Of a stretch of DNA of 64,000 bases, positions 50,979-63,204 are shown one piece after another (position 1 is the stretch's first letter; every line of letters starts with the position of its first letter). The DNA is from Erpobdella octoculata (lineage: Eukaryota > Annelida > Clitellata > Hirudinida > Erpobdellidae). The DNA lies in assembly GCA_963978895.1 (NCBI GenBank), contig OZ022238.1:23542784-23606783 (forward strand). The letters run 5' to 3'. The notes beneath the pieces are model-generated. The model was not told the DNA's origin, did not search any database, and saw only the letters and a list, made by a program, of their open reading frames with translations. The position numbers and the translations under genes are program-made.

Positions 50979-53900
50979 ATGGCTTATGATACGACGAACA
51001 CTGAAGAAGAACGTTTAAGTTGACTGAAGTCTATAAGAAGCTGTTCTTTGTTTGATTATAACATTGATCCTGATGAAAATATCTTCCACCCAATCTATGA
51101 TAATAGAAATGTTTATGTTACTTCTGATGAGTTAAACGAGTTAACCGGTCGATTAGCTTCCGATCATTTTTCATTTCTTCACGTCAATTGCAGAAGCTTA
51201 AAAAATAAATTGCATGACTTAGCAATATTACTTCACTGGAGTAGATCTAGGATTTTGGCGGTTACAGAGACCTGGCTGGATGACAATTCATCCTTGAGCG
51301 TGGAAATACCGGGCTTTGTTTTTGTATCTAGACATAGAGTTATGAAAAAAGGCGGCGGAGTTGGTTTTTTTATTGACTCTGACTTAAAATATTCTGTTCT
51401 TGATGTTAATTCCTGGAGTGTTGATATTACTTCATTTGAAATTCTCTTGGTATCTGCGGAGTGTCGAGGAATTGGAAGTTTTACTGTTGGAGTAATCTAT
51501 CGCCCACCGGATACCAATATACGTGTTTTTAATGCAGAGCTGAGTAACATCTTGGATTACGTTGACAGAAAAAATATGAAGATATTTCTACTGGGCGACT
51601 TCAACATTGATTTTCTTGACAAAGAATGGAACTCACTTACAGCTGAGTTTTTTAATTTACTAGCTTCCCACTGCCTTCTTCCAGCCTTTACAACGCCAAC
51701 TAGAAAATGCCCTTCAACCGCCACCGCAATTGATAATATATTTACTAATTATCCACCACAGAAGACTCTCGCCAGGATTGTACTCGATGATGTCTCGGAC
51801 CACTTCCCTATTTTTCTCTCTGCCACATTATCGACACCTGATTGCGTCGGAAAAAATCATGTCTTTTCCTTAAGAAGGAGTTTCGTTAATAAAGAAATTT
51901 TTGAGCAAACGCTGCATGGAGCCGATTGGTCTAGGGTGATGGAGGTGGCCGAGTGTGGCGACGCGTCATCCGCCTATTCAATGTTTATCAATAGATACCT
52001 TGAGATATATAATAATTCCTTTCCTCTGGTGAGCTGCAGCGGCAAATCTAACGGACCTAACAAGTTTGATAAAGAATGGATGACACCTGAACTTATGAAA
52101 AGCTGCAAGAAAAAAAATGCGCTTTACCGAGCATACACCAAGAATCCATCTCCGTCTAACAAACAGAAATTTACTACATTTAGAAACCTCTTCAAATCAA
52201 CTACGGTAAAAACCATCAAACAATTCTACTCCGAAAAGTTTAAATTAAACAACAACAACATGAAAGGAACATGGAAGTTAATTGGGAACATTTTAAATAA
52301 AAAGACCAACATGGAACAATGCAAGACTTTCTGTACGGATGACGGTAGTCTATTGACATCTTCCCCTGTTATTGCTGAGTCATTTAATAATTACTTTTCT
52401 AATATTGGCTCCAACCTCGCAAGAAAGATATCCCCACCGGATACAACGTTTGAAAAATATCTTGGCAATCCTGTGACTCACTCTTTTTTTTTTGCACCCA
52501 CTACGCCCGATGAGATTATCAAAATAGCTTCAGACTTAAAGATCTCTCACAGCTGCGGATCCGATGGAGTCGACCCATGCATCGCACGAAATTCAATTAC
52601 GGCGATCGCTAGTCCTCTGTCTGCCATAATAAATTGCTCAATAACTTCAGGAGTATTCCCCGCTCAACTAAAAACAGCCAAAGTCATTCCAATTTACAAA
52701 TCTGGGAAAAAAGAAAACTTTTCTAATTACCGGCCAATATCTGTCTTGTGCTATTTTTCAAAGTTTTTTGAAAGAGTGATGCACTCCAGACTTTATAATT
52801 ATCTTGATAAATTTTCCATTATTACACCAAATCAGTTTGGATTTAGAAAAAATCACTCAACTTATATGCCACTGGTCATGTTACACTCAAAGATTGCCGA
52901 GGCCATGGACCGTGGGAAATATGTAGTTGGCATCTTCCTGGACCTAGCTAAAGCCTTCGATACGGTTGATCACGGCATTCTGGTGGAAAAATTGAGGTAC
53001 TACGGAATCCGGGGAACTCCACTATCATGGTTCAGTGACTATCTTAGCTGTAGATCACAATGCGTCCAGTACAGCAACTCTATCTCTTCGATGAAGCAGG
53101 TAACTTGTGGGGTGCCTCAAGGGTCGGTGCTGGGACCGCTTCTATTCCTCATCTATATTAACGACCTATGCTCAGTTTCAGATCGCCTTGAATTTGTTTT
53201 GTTTGCGGACGATACTAACCTCTTTGCGACTGGCGATAACTTAGAAAATTTATATTACGATACCAACAGTGAATTACTTTCTGTTTCTAAATGGTTCTCT
53301 GCTAGTAGACTTTCTTTAAATGTTAGCAAAACGAATTACATTTTATTTCACCATATAAACAAAAATACTTTCTGTAATTGTCAGCTGAAGATTGATGATA
53401 TACCAATTTTGCGGGTTCCTTATTGCAAGTTCTTGGGCGTGTTGCTTGATGAACACCTTACATTAAAAACTCACATTGAACATGTTACATCTAAGGTTGC
53501 AAAAAATTGCGGAGTGCTATCTCGTATACATCAGTTTGTTGATGCCAATATTTCTATGATGTTATACTATGCACTTATATTTCCGTACTTATCATACTGC
53601 AATATTGTCTGGGCCTCAAATTATTCAACTCGTTTAAAGCCTCTTCATATTTTGCAAAAGCGAATTATTCGAATTATTTTTCACATGCCTCCCACATCGT
53701 CTTGTAAAATTCAAATGGCTAACAACAACATTCTTAATATTTATCAGATTAATTTCTTCCAAACTGGCATTTTCATGTATAAATATGATAATTTTATATT
53801 ACCCTCATCATTCGATAACATGTTTGTAAAATTATCTGATGTTCATTCCTATGATCTGCGCCCCGGTCGCTGTTTTCGAACGGATTTTGCTCGGACAACT

Positions 53901-54032
53901 CTTAAAACATTCTCTATTAAATGCTCTGGCCCTCGTATTTATTCAATCATTCCAATATCTGTCTCCTCCTTGAAACGTATTTCGCTATTTAAGCAAGCTC
54001 TGAAATCTTACATATTATTGTCTCACTCATAA
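50979..54032 (+). CDS. LINE ORF2: APE endonuclease and reverse transcriptase, one early TGA
   Basis: The best start is the ATG at 50979, one base after the ORF1 stop codon. After 14 codons a TGA at 51021-51023 interrupts the frame, which then stays open for about 1000 codons to 54032 without another ATG for some distance. Counted from the TTG at 51048, the APE motifs are LHVNCRSLKNK (about 46-56), TETWLDD (73-79), GDFNIDF (183-189) and SDHFPIF (250-256). RT motifs are YRPISVL, FLDLAKAFDTVDH (630-642), CGVPQGSVLGP and FADDTNLF (719-726). The C-terminus has LHILQKRIIRI. Catalytic residues are intact. The lone early stop makes expression uncertain unless it is read through or bypassed. Confidence 0.87.
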
Positions 54033-54334
54033 CTACTCAACACCTATTACCTTAGCATACCAATTTCAGTCTCTTCCTTGATAAGTTTATTGAACTACTA
54101 TTTGAAATGTCTTAACTCAACCAGCTCATTTGGTTCTTTTTGTAAAGGTTGTCCATTAAGCGGAAGGAATTCCCTTCGGACGAACCTTTTGGGCACCTTA
54201 TTTCTTTCTCAACCAATCGATTTTTTTTTCTTTTTTTGAAATTTTGGTTCTATATTTTTCTTGTCGTTTTGGTTATTTTCTTTTGTTTACGTTTAATACT
54301 TATGTTGGTGCTCAATAAATGAATAAAAAAAAAA

Positions 54335-54930
54335 TGGTTCATTTTTTTTACAAAAATTAGTAATACAAGAGATACCTCGTTAAAAAATGACTGATTTGTT
54401 TGTATTTTTAGCGAATTGAATAAGAACCCTTTTCCTTTTCAACCAATATTATATGTTATATTATATATTTTACTTTTACATATATTCAAGGCTATTAAAA
54501 ATTATTGTAAACTATTTTGTGCTATCTACTTGCTAAAAAATATGCAATTATGCTTTTTTCATCTAACATGAGTAACATGTGGATGTAGATCAAAGACAGA
54601 CTTTTTAGTTTCTGCAATTCAAAGAGCAAGAATTGCGTTAACATTCAAAAAAACAGTTGATAAAGACTAAAGACCAAACCAAGTTAAAAATTAGAATGCC
54701 CACGTTACCATTCGAAATAAATCAACCATTTTCATGACACAAGCTTTGCTAGACATGAATAACAGATGTTGACTGTGCCATTTTGCCAGCTTTTAGCTGA
54801 ATAAAAATTGAATTGATTCGTAATAAGTTGTCACGCACAACTTTTAACACAACTCTGCAATGTATATTTTATTTAGAAAAAACCCATGCATCATGCATAG
54901 TCATCTGCAAAATTGATTAAAAAATGTCCA
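54335..54930. other. Intronic AT-rich sequence
   Basis: No feature recognised between the LINE poly-A and the next LINE ruin. Confidence 0.45.
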
Positions 54931-54939
54931 GGGGTTTTT

Positions 54940-56015
54940 ACAAAATTATCAACTGAAAAATCGGTGGCAGTTTGTTTCACAAAAATCAATGTGTTCCGAA
55001 ATGATTTTCCACCTATTTATATTAATGGAAAGAGAATTTTGCTGGAAAACGAGGCCACGTTTTTTGGTGTATTATTTTAGACAAGACTGACCTATAAAGA
55101 ACATTTTAACAAGATTATAGATCGTCGCGAAAAAAAACTAATGTCATGCGTTGTCTAACTGGACAAAGCTGGGTCTGCGGCAAGACAGCACTCATGCTTT
55201 TTTAACGATGTGCCATATGGTCGGTGATGAAGTATAGGTGTGAGGCCTTTGACAGTACATCAAGCCCTCAAAAAAAGAGACTCAACAAAATACAATAGAG
55301 CGCACTGAAAACAGCTTGTGAAGCAATAGTTGAAACCAGTTTGGCATGACTACACGTTGAGTTAAAGACATATTTGTGCTTCCTCAGGAAAATGAAAATG
55401 TAAACTGGTGACGCTTTTTTCAAAGAAGAATGCCAGAAACTGAGCATTCAGCAGCAAAAAGAAAAGTAGAATTAAACTCGATGGTTGATGAACTCAATCC
55501 GGTTTTTCTGACTCCTACCCTAACACCTCCATGGATGTTCATTCCACCTCACTTTGCCGAAAGGTTTAAAGGATTAAAAAAAAAACAATCCGTTGCCGTT
55601 GTCAAGAGCAAAAAAGCTAATCAACACATATGGTGACTCATTTTATATAAACACCGACGCATCTAGAATAGATTGTCAAGCAGCTATGTTCCAGAAAAAA
55701 ACTGAAATCATCTTTGAGTATCACAGATAATGTTAGCATCTACACCAGTAGTTCCAATCTAAAATAGATTGTCAAACAGCCATAGGAATCTATGTTCCAG
55801 AAAAAAAACTGAAATCTACTTTGAGAATCACAGAAAATGTTAGTATCTATACTATTCAACACGGTTGAACTAACAGCTATCAAATGGAGTCTAAAATGGA
55901 TGGCGAGACTTGATGGCCCAAAATTAAAAACGCGCTGCTCACGGACTCGTATAGTTCTATACTTGCACTGAGAAAAAGCGCTAATGCAAGCATTCGGTAG
56001 ATGACATCATTGATC
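54940..56015 (+). pseudogene. Heavily decayed I/Jockey-type LINE (RT C-terminal and RNase H regions)
   Basis: Plus-strand pieces in shifting frames: EKSVAVCFTKI, ATFFGVLF and LTYKEHFNKIID (55000-55130) correspond to the RT thumb/C-terminal region. The frame 55430-55636 follows. Then come IYTDAS-like residues (about 55650) and TDSYSSILALRKS (about 55945-55985), the RNase H YTDGS and TDS..SL.AL motifs. An internal tandem duplication of about 90 bp (55665-55750 and 55755-55850) splits the RNase H. Stops and shifts are everywhere, so this is an old insertion. Confidence 0.55.
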
Positions 56016-56049
56016 ATTTTAATAATTCGATATGGTCCTTTCCAGTATT

Positions 56050-56282
56050 GTTGAAGTTTAGGTAATTTTTCAAATATATATATGAATATATATATATATA
56101 TAAATCTCGTGTCATAGTGTTTGAAATTGAACTCCTCCGAAACGGCTGAACCCATTTTTATTAATTTTTTTTTGTACATTTGGTAGGTCTCAGGATAGAT
56201 TCAAGGCTATTTAGAATATTTTGGAAAAGCGAAGGACAGACAGAGAGACAAACAAACAAACAGACACTCATATATATATGTG

Positions 56283-56369
<87 letters not shown>

Positions 56370-56475
56370 GGGGAAACAAACGGAAACGGGAGAGTAAACG
56401 AGAACGAGTGAGCAAACGGGAGAGCAAGCGGGGAAGAAAACGGGAGCAAGAGAGAATAAAAAGTGAAGTAACATG
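56050..56475. repeat. AT-bounded dispersed repeat, (AT)n array and purine-rich tract
   Basis: 56099-56267 is the reverse complement relative of 3805-3930 and ends GACAAACAAACAAACAGACAC at an (AT)n array (56268-56367). 56368-56460 is a purine-rich tract (GAGAACGAGTGAGCAAACGG) that matches, inverted, the pyrimidine tract at 11480-11650. Confidence 0.65.
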
Positions 56476-57329
56476 TTATGGAGGTATTTTAAGAGAAGTA
56501 AATCCAACGATGGTTACACGGCGAAAAGCAATCTTTGTAATAAATGTTTCAAAATGGGCAAAAAAGCTACAACTTCTTCTGTGAAATATAATTTACATTC
56601 TCAACATCCATCCAAATAAAATGAATAACAGGATGTTTTTTAAATAACAAAATAAACAACAACATAAATAATCACTTTATGAAAAATTAAAATTATTCAG
56701 TAAAATTCACAACAAACAGTCAAGAAAATTTCTGTGAACTTTGAAATCAGCGGTTCTTGAACATATATAAAACTGCAGGACTTTATTGCACCAAAATTAT
56801 TATTTTTATATGCGCAATTATTCGATTTTTTGTGCGCTATTATTCGGTTTTTTGTGCGAAATTGTGCGCGATTTTTGTGCGAAATTGTGCGCGATTTTTT
56901 CAAACAATTTTTGTTTTTGTACGCACCAACGAATGAGTGTGCATCAATTAAAATATTTTATTTGAACCTATTCGGATCGGATAAAAATTGCGCACAATTT
57001 TGCGATTTTCGCATAATGCGCACAATCCCGTATCAAACGCAGGACCTTATTTTTTGGTAACGTTGGAGAATTTTTCTTTCAATGGTTGTTGAAATCCGCC
57101 TTGTTTTCGCAAGCCAGTCTCAAACTTGGAGAAAGGAGGGGGAAAAAGTTAAAAAATCCAATTACGATCCACCACAGGAAATACTTAGGTGCTTCCAACA
57201 TACAGCCATTTCAGTCTTAAAATACTTGGTGAAGAAGATTATAAACTATTAAAAAACCAATGGTTGTTGCCCGAAATAAAACATTTGCCGCCAAGGTTAT
57301 AACGTCGGTACGTTATAATTAAACTGCAA
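56476..57329. other. AT-rich sequence, no gene
   Basis: A short imperfect repeat of TTTTTTGTGCGAAATTGTGCG occurs near 56820-56900. Otherwise nothing recognisable. Confidence 0.45.
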
Positions 57330-59131
57330 ACACACAAAGGCTCTATTTGTAAACGTTGCCGAATTAGCTCACTAGCGATTCGTAACGTTAAAGCTTGAAG
57401 TTCCTTGTTCCTTGATAGCTTGAATTTTCTTTAAGCTTCGGTTCAATCTCTTGATCTCTGCGAGATGTGTCAACTGGGCGAGCATCTCTGAAAATTGATG
57501 ATTTCAAGCTATTTTTTCAATTTCTTCTCCCAATTTGTTTTTTGACAAGAGACTTAGCCTTGGTCTTTCTTTTGGCGGATTCAAAGCTGGAACTTTTGCC
57601 TCAACTTTATTTCCCAGCTTTGAAATGGCACACGTGTTCTTTTTCTTACTTTAATACAAATCCGAGTTGGCAGAGTTTTTTGTATAACTTGCCCGATTAT
57701 TTCTTTGTTTGTTGTTGTAATCGGGAGTGGGTTTCTGTGGTTGCCAACGTTTCCCTGCAGCCATTGCATTTGAAATTCCTACCACATCGACATTTCCCAG
57801 CCCCAGATCACAAAATAGATTCTTCATACAAACTACTTCTGTGGTTCCTCTGAACCAGTCTGTTTAATTTTAACTATTGCTATTGGTGCCACACGTATTG
57901 TGCCGTCGATCAAAACACATGGTCTTGTTCTTCCGGTCATCTGACGTGGATACACTAACGATTCCTTTACCATAATCGCTGAACAGCCAGTGTCCCTCAA
58001 ATTCATCACAGGTTTCTTATTCACAAAACCTCTGATAAACTTAAGTTTTCCTCATGAATTAAAACAGCCATCCGCTATGACTGGTGAAACGCAGCCACAC
58101 TTTAATTTGACCTCGTCCATTTTACCTTCGAGGACCATGGCCGCACATCCATTCACTATTCCGAAATCTTTGCATGGTGGTGTTATGGTGGCCTCTCTAC
58201 GTTCTTGGCACATGACTGGACTTGCCTGAGTGCCTTGTTTGCAGTCTTTCGCCAAATGTCCAACTTGATGACAATTGTAACAACGGGGTCCAACCACTCC
58301 CGAGTCACTGTTAGTCGTATAATGAACCATACTCCATTTCTTTTTTTCTTCTTGGGCAGGGTATTATTTCCCCGGATGAGCCTGGTTTTATTTATTAACC
58401 CAACGACTCAAAACATTAACATCGTGGACCTCCTTCTCTAATAGGTACTCGACCATCTCAGGTGGGCATTTCCTAAAAAATTGTTCCCTCAGAATCAAAA
58501 ATTGGAAATCTTTTTCACCTGCTAGATCTACCCACCGCTTGAGATAGCTGTTTAGCCTCAGCAAGTATTGTTACCATGTTTCTTCTGAATTTAGTTTTTC
58601 TCCTCGGAATTTCAACCGATAATCTTCTGCTGATTTACCAAAACGACGCAACAGCGCCTCTTTGACCATTTCGTAATCTGTCATTTGGTCGCTATCCAAT
58701 TGTCCAAAAACGTCCAAAGTTTTGGAACTTAATAGCGATCCCAGAAGTATTCCCCAACCCTTTCTTGGGGGATCATTTGCCGTGGCCAGTGCCTAAAAAC
58801 GGAGCAGAAATGCGTCCACGTCGTCACTTTCCGAGAACTTTGAATATGGAATCTTTGTTACCTCTACCGTCGGCTTTGGCTCTTTTTTTGTTTGTGACTC
58901 CAATTCCAGCTTTTTCAATTCATGCTCTCGTTGTTCGCGCTCACGCAGAAGTTGAAATTCACGTTCAGCTATTTTTTCCTCACGTTCTCGTTCCTGATGA
59001 GCTTTTTTTTCTTCCCGTTCCTCCATTCTCCTAACCCTTTTTTCATCCTTTACCTCTTTGACGTAGGTCCTCAAATCTACTCCGGAATAGCTCTGAGCCT
59101 GTCCCATCGCAATGAACTTCTCGTCAGACAT
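57330..59131 (-). pseudogene. Ty3/Gypsy Gag and protease fragment with SCAN-like capsid
   Basis: Minus strand. From ATG at 59131: a charged coiled-coil N-terminus ([20 protein letters not shown]), then IPYSKFSESDDVDAFLLRF, the start of a SCAN-like Gag capsid. It continues near 58700-58460 with YRLKFRGEKL and LREQFFRKCPPEMVEYLLEK. A stop lies near 58572. Then a zinc knuckle CYNCHQVGHLAKDC (near 58280), and a protease with MNLRDTGCSAIMVKESL (58010-57960), in which the usual V.LiDTG motif is preceded by drifted residues. RT and everything after are missing, and no LTRs were found. It sits in the lectin-gene intron. Confidence 0.72.
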
Positions 59132-59172
59132 CTTTCACAAAAACAGAATTCGGTCACTTGTGATCAAATAAC

Positions 59173-59543
<371 letters not shown>

Positions 59544-59598
59544 AGTCAGTCAGGTCATGTTTGTATATTTATAGGTTGAATTGATCAAAACATCTTAC

Positions 59599-59841
59599 CC
59601 GATTGCAACCAATAGTATTGAATTTTTGTAAATCCAATCGAGTAACATTTATTTGAGAGCAGAATGGCAAGCAGGCCAGAAGAACTTGTTAATTGAGAAT
59701 ACGAAAAACCACTGAACGTTGCCAGATGACCACCATTAGCAAAGCATCGATTTTCAGCTTCAAACCAGTTGACTTCATCTGAATATGCCACGTAACAGTT
59801 CTCTTGTTGAAAATAACTATTTGGAATTGAACTACATTGCC
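59599..59841 (-). CDS. PAN-like/C-type-lectin gene, exon with the N-terminal half of the lectin domain
   Basis: 243 nt, minus strand, phase 1 at both ends: acceptor ATTGCAG/GG, donor TCGG/GTAAGA. The peptide has ENCYVAYSDEVNWFEAENRC followed by FANGGHLATF, the highly conserved C-type-lectin opening (first Cys, W..A...C, GGHLA), and ends KCYSIGFTKIQYYWLQS. It splices in phase to 49021-48843 across an intron of about 10.6 kb. An alternative acceptor at 59882 (start 59881, phase 0) would add some 13 residues. The protein is probably secreted or extracellular, given its Cys pattern and domain type. The signal-peptide exon lies outside the window. Confidence 0.78.
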
Positions 59842-60029
59842 CTGCAATTGTATGAATTTTTTCAGGCATTGGGAAATTATTCTAAAAATTTAGACGTAAA
59901 TTAAAAAAATGCCGATTGCTTGAAATTTCCAATAATGAAACAAACAAGCAAATTCAAACAAAAAACAAATTTGAGGCTTCAATCAAAATTAACTAATCTG
60001 GGTTGACCCGGAATTATGGGTTAAAGCTA

Positions 60030-60150
60030 GAAATTATATGCCTGTAAAAAAACCAGCCCGGACTGAGCCCATATAAGGGGGGGCCGGGTTGCCATCGAGC
60101 CGGGCCGGGTCGGGCCGCAAAACATTGGCATGTGCAAAACTCTAGTACGT
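60030..60150. repeat. GC-rich MITE-like fragment
   Basis: Contains AGCCCGGACTGAGCCC and GAGCCGGGCCGGGTCGGG, ending TGTGCAAAACTCTAGTAC. It resembles the CGGCCCG-rich stretch at 203-375. One end looks like a hAT terminus, but no target duplication was found. Confidence 0.35.
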
Positions 60151-60163
60151 GTGCCTAATATAC

Positions 60164-60238
60164 CACATATATTTATTAATTTCTTGTGCTCTGCTTTTTG
60201 ATTGGCTAGCATATTAAACGATTTGTTATCATCATCGC
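60164..60238 (-). CDS. PAN-like/C-type-lectin gene, exon with the second half of a PAN-like domain
   Basis: 75 nt, minus strand, phase 1-1: acceptor AACATTTCCAG/GC, donor TGTG/GTATAT. The peptide DDDNKSFNMLANQKAEHKKL ends INIC. In PAN/apple domains the second half reads C.SFN......C.L. Here the SFN is kept and the first Cys of the pair is Asn. The short exon fits in phase between the exons at 63575-63691 and 59599-59841. The donor is weak (GTATAT), so the exact end is less certain than the start. Confidence 0.5.
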
Positions 60239-60985
60239 CTGGAAATGTTTTTAATGTTAGTATACTAAAAAAACCGCAGCTGACTATCGGCTTCTGAAGG
60301 AAGTGACCAAAAGTTTTGCTATTAAAAAAAACATTACACTTAAAGTTATCCAGCTGCAATACAAACTTTCTTAGTGCTTATATAATAATTGATATCAACA
60401 ACATAGTAATTTTTCTAGCAACATAAACTTGTATCGCCCTTTGCTCACTGCGCTGTTTATACTTTTTATTATTTATCATTATGTCTGAATATGTTTAATC
60501 AGAAAAGAATACCATGAAATAAAATTTAAAAAAACTTTATCATTTTCTGTAAATGATCAAGGTATCTCATGACTAAACTATTTGAAAACGTTGAAACTAG
60601 TTGCTGTTGAATGATGTTCTTTTTAAAATAAAAATAATTTTAAAATGATTAAATTAAAAAGTTGTGCGAATATATACTATAAAATATAACTCAGAATTCT
60701 TATTTTTGAATTAAAAACTTTTTAGAAGCTCTCTTTGAGCTCTACGCTTTTAAAATGTATTTAGATTATGAAAAACTTGATGGGAAATGTATGATAAAAC
60801 CAGATATAGTGTAACCTGCAAAAGTTAGTTTTACCTCCGTAAGCTGCGCTTATTAATCCGCTGCTGGTTGTTGCTTGCTATTTTTAACTACAGGAACTTT
60901 CTTTAGCTTACATAATTAATAATGACTTGTTTGTAGATTTAATTCATTTCCGAAAACATTTTTTCAACCATACTATTTTTTTTAC

Positions 60986-61183
60986 TTACTGGAAACTACA
61001 AATTAGGCTTTCATTAGTTTTTAAGCCATATAGGTTTACGGAGAAAATTTGTAATTTTACTTGAAGTTGTTTGATTATTTTCATTGCAATTTTGTAGCGA
61101 CCACCTACAATTGTCTTGTTCCAGCCATCACCTTTATCTATTAATTTTTTAACAGCAAGAAGTAGGGTTAGAGACTGTTTCAT
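60986..61183 (-). CDS. Possible exon, family unknown
   Basis: Minus-strand frame starting ATG at 61183 (MKQSLTLLLAVKKLI) and running to a strong donor CA/GTAAGTA at about 60990. It includes NKTIVGGRYKIAMKI and NESLICSF. It lies within the intron between two lectin-gene exons on the same strand and ends in a different phase (2) from that gene, so it is not part of the same simple transcript. It could belong to an alternative transcript or be a relic. 60360-60985 holds nothing else I recognise. Confidence 0.25.
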   Translation of the reverse strand: MKQSLTLLLAVKKLIDKGDGWNKTIVGGRYKIAMKIIKQLQVKLQIFSVNLYGLKTNESLICSFQ

Positions 61184-61374
61184 TTTTATGCCGCAATAAC
61201 TAACAAACAGGTGTTTTGAAATATTTGGAATCTACCAAACATTTTTTAATTTGTTTTATGCCTTTTCCTATAAACCAGAAATTCAACAAAAACCGTCCCT
61301 TCACCAACAGTTTGCTTTGATTCTTAGGCAGTTTAAACTTCCTTGTGCTGATTAAATTGTTTAAAATCCTGTAA

Positions 61375-61510
61375 TATGCATTTATCTCTTGTCACATACA
61401 CCGTTGCACCATTGTCAACGTACCAAGCCATGTCATTCTTATATCCTTTTTTCAGAGAAAAAATTGGTTGACGTTTGGGGTCTGCAATCTTTAACCTACA
61501 TTTGGGAAAT
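61375..61510 (-). pseudogene. Copia protease fragment
   Basis: The minus strand reads DMAWYVDNGATVYVTRDKC, the Copia D(N/S)GA(T/S) protease motif with its usual W.. prefix. About 45 codons remain, and no flanking LTR or other domain is seen. Confidence 0.6.
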
Positions 61511-61545
61511 TCTTAGAAAATGGGTTTTGCCGTTGTAATAAAACA

Positions 61546-61651
61546 ATTTTTTCCATGTAGACTGCTAATGTTTTTTTTCCATGTAGACTGCTAATGTTTT
61601 TTTTCCATGTAGACTGCTAATGTTTTTTTTCCATGTAGACTGCTAATGTTT
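61546..61651. repeat. 26 bp tandem repeat x 4
   Basis: Unit TTTTTTCCATGTAGACTGC plus TAATG. The CCATGTAG cores are at 61553, 61579, 61605 and 61631. The units are identical, so the expansion is recent. Confidence 0.9.
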
Positions 61652-62139
61652 TTGCTTTTATCACAATTAGCTCGCGATGACCTTTGAATATCTCTTTGTG
61701 GCATGCACAGAGCTCTATGGTGAGTTTAATTACAGTTTTTTACCTGCTTATTATCATCCAGCTAGTAACAAATGGAAAAACATTTTGACCGAAATCAAAT
61801 ATTTACATTATCAAAAAAGATATGGCAATTTTTGCAGTTTTTCAAAACTCCACATTCAGACTTTTAAATTGAAGTATGGTTACAACAAAACACTATGTTG
61901 AAGTGCTATAAAATATGCAAGTAAGCACAATTGTATTCAGCGCTTTAACATTTTAGTGTTTTGTTTAAGAAAAAATTTCAACTATAATTTTTTCAATAAT
62001 TAAAAGTTTGTATGACAATAATTACTAACATTTATCAACCTTTTTCGAATCCTTCATACTAACTTCGCTGCTGTATGACTGTTTGTATAAGAAAAACACA
62101 AATTAACCTACTTTCCGTTGAGATTGAGATTTAGGGTTC

Positions 62140-63172
62140 CATGATGAAACAGAACATGATAAAACAGAACATGACAAAACAGAACATGACAAAACAGAAC
62201 ATGATAAAACAGAACATGATAAAACAGAACATGATAAAACAGAACAGTGAGAAAACAGAACATTGAAGAAACAGAACATTGATTAAACAGAACAGTGATA
62301 AAACAGAACATTGCGTATATTTTTTCAACTTTTTCGTGATATACAAAATGTCCAAGATCTAATTGCTCGAAGTTAAAACGCCATGAAATATTTTAAACTA
62401 TTATCATAAAATTAAAGTTTTATTTGATAATGTAGTTAATAATATTATTTTTCGATGTTTGAAGCTCATCACTGCTGGATATAACTTGCTCACCCTGTTT
62501 GCACAGAAATTGTAGATGTAAATACATATTTTGTATAAGCAAACTCTTTTATAACCAACTTTGTACCAAGAATATATATCTAGAAGTCCAAGTTTGAACT
62601 ATGATTTGGTAAGAATTCTCTCAACTGTGACACTGGTATCTGGCAATAATGTGTTTTTAATGTGTTCGCAACATTTGCATGAGTGAATTTTCACGGGAAA
62701 ATTATTTTGATCATTTAATAAGAAATAAACTAGAATAGGCCCAGCTTAAAAAGTTTGCTCTTTTGTCAAAATAGTTTCTTAATATTCAATCAAACAAAAA
62801 AGTTATCAGCGAAAAACCGCCAGCGCACCGCAACAAGAATATAAAGCAAACACAAACACAAATTAATCTGTTGTAGGATGATTCCTACATTTCCTCAGGA
62901 TCAATAGCTGACTACGGAAACATACAAAGAAGTAGATGAAAGTTGTATAAAACCGATTTGTAGTTATTGTTGCGAAAAATTGAGAAAAATAAACGCGATG
63001 TTCTGTTTTATCACTGTTCTGTTTGTTCAATGTTCTGTTTTATCACTGTTCTGTTTTCTCACTGTTCTGTTTTTTCACTGTTCTGTTTTATCATGTTCTG
63101 TTTTATCATGTTCTGTTTTATCATGTTCTGTTTTATCATGTTCTGTTTTATCATGTTCTGTTTTATCCGGTT
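62140..63172. repeat. Pair of inverted 15 bp minisatellites around a 680 bp core
   Basis: 62140-62318 has about 11 units of AAAACAGAACATGAT and variants. 62998-63172 has the reverse complement, ATCATGTTCTGTTTT, in a similar number. The inverted similarity reaches into the core on both sides (GCGTATATTTTTTCAAC at 62311; TTGAGAAAAATAAACGCG before 62998). The core itself has no ORF. It looks like a long-inverted-repeat element whose arms are minisatellites. Confidence 0.7.
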
Positions 63173-63204
63173 ACCGAGATTTAGCATACGCCTTATCAAG
63201 ACAA

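Larger units (their letters stand above)
49980..54334 (+). mobile_element. Full-length CR1/Jockey-type LINE
   Basis: 5' UTR of about 240 bp (left edge approximate), ORF1 50219-50977, ORF2 50979-54032, a 3' UTR of about 300 bp with a conserved GGAAGGAATTCC core, AATAAATG, and a short A-run at 54325-54334. The 12.2 kb fragment shares the same 3' UTR, so the family has moved more than once here. The element lies in the large intron of the lectin gene, opposite to its transcription. Target duplications are not obvious to me. Confidence 0.88.

Noticed and set aside
56161..56584. Ile-Tyr repeat ORFs around the AT arrays (also 58922-59584)
   Set aside because: Translation of (AT)n with random flanks.
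57467..58441. Plus-strand ORFs over the Gypsy gag-protease ruin
   Set aside because: Antisense of a recognisable zinc knuckle and protease on the minus strand.
62140..62318. CRISPR-like direct repeats here and at 47.96 kb, 61.55 kb and 63.0 kb
   Set aside because: There are no unique spacers between units and the host is eukaryotic. These are minisatellites.
62108..62355. Hydrophobic MFCFIMFCF-type ORFs that could suggest membrane proteins (also 62967-63251)
   Set aside because: Translation of the 15 bp minisatellite AAAACAGAACATGAT. Open in more than one frame and without any non-repeat domain.
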